Below are positions 35,150-37,983 of a DNA stretch of 37,983 nucleotides, piece after piece. The DNA is from Candidatus Poseidoniaceae archaeon. GTDB taxonomy: Archaea; Thermoplasmatota; Poseidoniia; Poseidoniales; Poseidoniaceae. Position 1 is the stretch's first letter; each line of letters starts with the position of its first letter. The stretch spans positions 1 to 37,983 of the forward strand of contig CATISI010000132.1 in the NCBI GenBank assembly GCA_949538025.1. Reading direction: 5' to 3'. Made by a program: the position numbers and the translations under genes. Below the pieces are notes generated by a model that saw only the letters and a list, made by a program, of their open reading frames with translations, was not told the DNA's origin and made no database searches.

Positions 35150-37983
35150 ACAAGGTCTTTTGCGGCCTGCAACGCATCATCAAGACCGCTTGCATCAGAA
35201 CCTCCACCTTGAGCCATGGTTGGACGACCGCCACCACCACCCTTGATAAATGGAATAATCGACCGGAGCAACTCAACTGCGTTGTAACGTTCGGATGCAA
35301 TCGTATTCTCTGTGCATGCAATCATGAGCTTGCCGCCTCCTTCCTTGGAACCCAAGACGGCGAGTGTTGGTGTTGCAATATCACGCGTGAGTTCTTGCAA
35401 CATTGAAGTCAACTGTTTCAAGTTCCCTTCAACTTCTATAATTACGACGCGAACGCCGTCAATTGTCATTGAATCATCGCCGCCTCCTGAGGTTCGAAGT
35501 CGAACGATTTCTGCCTCGAGTTGTTCAATGCGCTTGCGTTGTTCCTTCCACTCGGAGAAGAAACGTTCTGCGGTTTTCGGTAGGTCTTCTGAGGAGACAG
35601 CAAATGTTTGCGATGTTGCTCGGAGCAATTCGTCTTGTTCTCGTGCAAACTTGAGCGCGGACTCACCTGCTACGATGTGGAGGCGCTCGACACCGTCTTG
35701 AACCGCAGTGGAACGCACAACGCGAATCGAGCCGATTTGTCCAGGCTCATCGTGGTGTGTACCGCCACAAGCCTGTACATCGTGGTCAGAAATTCGAAGC
35801 ACGCGAATTTCATTACCTTTGGGAGCACCACCTTGATACAGATCAAATCCATACTTCTTATCGGCTTCATGGCGAGGAAGGATGGTCTTTTCAGTACGAG
35901 AAACCTGTCCTAGAACTTTGTTTGCAAGAATTTCAATGGCATCCAAATCGTCACGAGTAAGCCGACGGTAATGTGTGATGTCAAGACGAGCAAGTTCAGT
36001 TGATTTGTTCGCTCCTGCCTGGTAGATATGAGGGCCAAGAATGCGTCGTGCAGCACCACCTACGATGTGGACTGCGGTATGATGATCCATCAGCTGCTTC
36101 CGTCGACGCCAATCAATGGTCCCGTGAACAAGGTCCCCGATTTCGAGCGGGCCATCACAGAGATGAAGGATAAGATTCTCTTCTTTTTGGGTGTCCAAGA
36201 CTTGACGTGACGTTCCGTCTGTCGTGAGTGAACCGTAATCTCCTTCTTGCCCTCCACCTTCTGGATAAAAACACGTTTCAGAAAGAACAATTGCATGGGT
36301 GGCTCCGTCTGGACCGGCTCCCTCAACAAGCGGGATAGAAGCCAACACGCTCGCATCGAAACTACGTTGTTGAACATCATTGTAGTACAAAGGAACTGTT
36401 TCTGGGAGAATCGGTAATTGATTGACGAGTGAAGATTGTTGGCTTGTAGCGGCTGCAGCCTTTGCCATCTTTGCATGTCGTTCGGCCATCTCCGCAGAGA
36501 ATCCAGTTCGAAGTCGCAGGTGTGACCATCCACTCTTCTGAGCCATGTTGATGACCATGTCGGGTGGCAAGCCATGCGAATCATTGAGTTGGAAGAGCAA
36601 CTCATCAGGCAATTCGTCAGCGCTTTGGTCAACAGATTTCAAAGACTGTTGAATCAAATTGGTCCCTTTTCTCAAAACCTCGCTGTAACGTTCCTCTTCA
36701 AGATTCATGATGGTCAATAAGCCATCCCTTGTCTGTTTCATTTCATGCCCCCTCATGTTGACATCAAGATGATGCTTGATGAGGTCTGAAAGCGAGACTT
36801 CCATTCCTAAATCATCACGCATTCTTAGGATTCGACGGGCAAGCATACGTGCCAAGTAGCCTGCCTTCGCATTGGAGGGAACGAGACCATCACCAAGCAT
36901 ATGCGTCAAGGCATGAAGGTGGTCTGGGATGGCGTAAACACGAGACAGAGGTTCCGTAATGGCCATGAATTGCTCTTTCGTCAGATCAACGCCACGTTGT
37001 CCAAGTCGAGCGATGAACAACTGAGAGAGTTCCTCTGCATCGACGCCAGGTTCGATGTTCATAATTCCATTAAGACGGCTCATCTCACCAAGAAGTTGAT
37101 TCAAGTCCAAATCAGGCCATTGGGTGACGACGTCAGAGAAGCCTGACAGATCTTTCAGCCAAGCAACTGTTTCGGGGTAAATCGCTTCGTAGATGGTAGG
37201 CGTTCCTGCAGCAGCCCAACAAAATCGCTCTAAACCATAGCCAGTATCGATAATTTGCAATGGCATTTCTTTGTAGCAATCTCCTTTGAGTTCGATGTCA
37301 CCATCTTCGGATTCTTCGAGATTCATGAATACCAGGGTTGCAAGTTCCAGACCGCCAACAATCACTTCGACCGCAGGGCCCGCATTTCCTCCACCACACC
37401 ATGGATTTTCGACGTATGTAATCTCCTTGTCATCAATTCCGAATGTTTCCGTTAACATGGAATGACAGTAAGCAACACACTCTTCCATCCAATAGTACAT
37501 CTCGCCGTCATCAGGTCGATTGAAGACGTGATGAGCCATCATCTCAAACGTTGTCAAGTGTCGACCCGAGCGACCAACAGCATCAACATCCGTCAATCGA
37601 ATGCATGGTTGCGAGATAGTGAGCGGGTTCGCCGGGGGCGCAACCTGGCCTGAGGTAACGTGGGGTTGGAAATCAGCAATCGATGCAATGGTGAGGTGAA
37701 TATCATCACGCCAGCGTGCGAGAACAGGATAGGGTTCAACTCGATGATGTTGATGAGTTTCAAAAAACGTAAGGAAAGCTTCTCGCATTGCATCTTTTAA
37801 TGCACGGCCACGCTGGTCGAATCCATCGATAAGTGGTTTTCCAATGAAGGAATATTCATCTTCGTGCGTATCCCCGCAGGTCGTTCGTTGGGAATCGCAT
37901 GTCCAGAACCACAAGTCAGTGATACGGCATTGCTGACGGGTGTAACCATTGTCGTGAAACACTGCCAAGTCAATCGGGGGTAG
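35140..37983 (-). CDS. alaS: Alanyl-tRNA synthetase (archaeal type), 5' end beyond the window
   Basis: FHDNGYTRQQCRITDLWFWTCDSQRTTCGDTHEDEYSFIGKPL (archaeal AlaRS N-terminus), TFEMMAHHVFN, HHTAVHIVGGAARRILGPHIYQAGANKS, VQACGGTHHDEPGQIG, C-terminal GGGGGRPTMAQGGG. The ORF-track start is a TTG and the frame stays open to the edge (LPPID-LAVFHD). Confidence 0.92.
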   Translation of the reverse strand, partial: LPPIDLAVFHDNGYTRQQCRITDLWFWTCDSQRTTCGDTHEDEYSFIGKPLIDGFDQRGRALKDAMREAFLTFFETHQHHRVEPYPVLARWRDDIHLTIASIADFQPHVTSGQVAPPANPLTISQPCIRLTDVDAVGRSGRHLTTFEMMAHHVFNRPDDGEMYYWMEECVAYCHSMLTETFGIDDKEITYVENPWCGGGNAGPAVEVIVGGLELATLVFMNLEESEDGDIELKGDCYKEMPLQIIDTGYGLERFCWAAAGTPTIYEAIYPETVAWLKDLSGFSDVVTQWPDLDLNQLLGEMSRLNGIMNIEPGVDAEELSQLFIARLGQRGVDLTKEQFMAITEPLSRVYAIPDHLHALTHMLGDGLVPSNAKAGYLARMLARRILRMRDDLGMEVSLSDLIKHHLDVNMRGHEMKQTRDGLLTIMNLEEERYSEVLRKGTNLIQQSLKSVDQSADELPDELLFQLNDSHGLPPDMVINMAQKSGWSHLRLRTGFSAEMAERHAKMAKAAAATSQQSSLVNQLPILPETVPLYYNDVQQRSFDASVLASIPLVEGAGPDGATHAIVLSETCFYPEGGGQEGDYGSLTTDGTSRQVLDTQKEENLILHLCDGPLEIGDLVHGTIDWRRRKQLMDHHTAVHIVGGAARRILGPHIYQAGANKSTELARLDITHYRRLTRDDLDAIEILANKVLGQVSRTEKTILPRHEADKKYGFDLYQGGAPKGNEIRVLRISDHDVQACGGTHHDEPGQIGSIRVVRSTAVQDGVERLHIVAGESALKFAREQDELLRATSQTFAVSSEDLPKTAERFFSEWKEQRKRIEQLEAEIVRLRTSGGGDDSMTIDGVRVVIIEVEGNLKQLTSMLQELTRDIATPTLAVLGSKEGGGKLMIACTENTIASERYNAVELLRSIIPFIKGGGGGRPTMAQGGGSDASGLDDALQAAKDLVQS

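Noticed and set aside
1-37983. CRISPR arrays, transposases, integrases, rRNA genes
   Set aside because: No regularly spaced palindromic repeats, recombinase-like ORFs or rRNA-like stretches were seen; the only strong repeats are protein-coding Asp-rich units.

Overview
The window looks like a compact, protein-dense archaeal chromosome segment. My guess is marine Thermoplasmatota such as Poseidoniales / Marine Group II; this rests on gene content and protein style and was not tested. Recognisable housekeeping genes: archaeal-type alaS (runs off the right edge), valS, serA, glyA-like SHMT, a class I aminotransferase, a Xaa-Pro peptidase and an MqnC-like radical SAM enzyme. Secreted or surface genes: a lipoprotein with thrombospondin-3-like repeats fused to a PNGase F-like domain, a ~1050 aa protein rich in Asp/Gly Ca-binding-like repeats, a membrane-anchored partner, a subtilase and an MMPL/RND-type membrane protein. 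The most interesting locus is 24231-28775. It holds a Y-family polymerase (DinB), a divergently transcribed RecA/RadA-like protein whose Walker A reads GPGYFGQD (the GK[S/T] is lost), a B-family polymerase with an altered motif B/C and no recognisable exonuclease motifs, and a small ~97 aa helical protein overlapping the polymerase start. Together these look like a candidate archaeal translesion/mutagenesis cassette analogous to bacterial ImuA-ImuB-DnaE2. The two 3' ends of the RecA-like and polB genes overlap antisense by 188 bp. No rRNA, tRNA, CRISPR array or transposase was found by eye.
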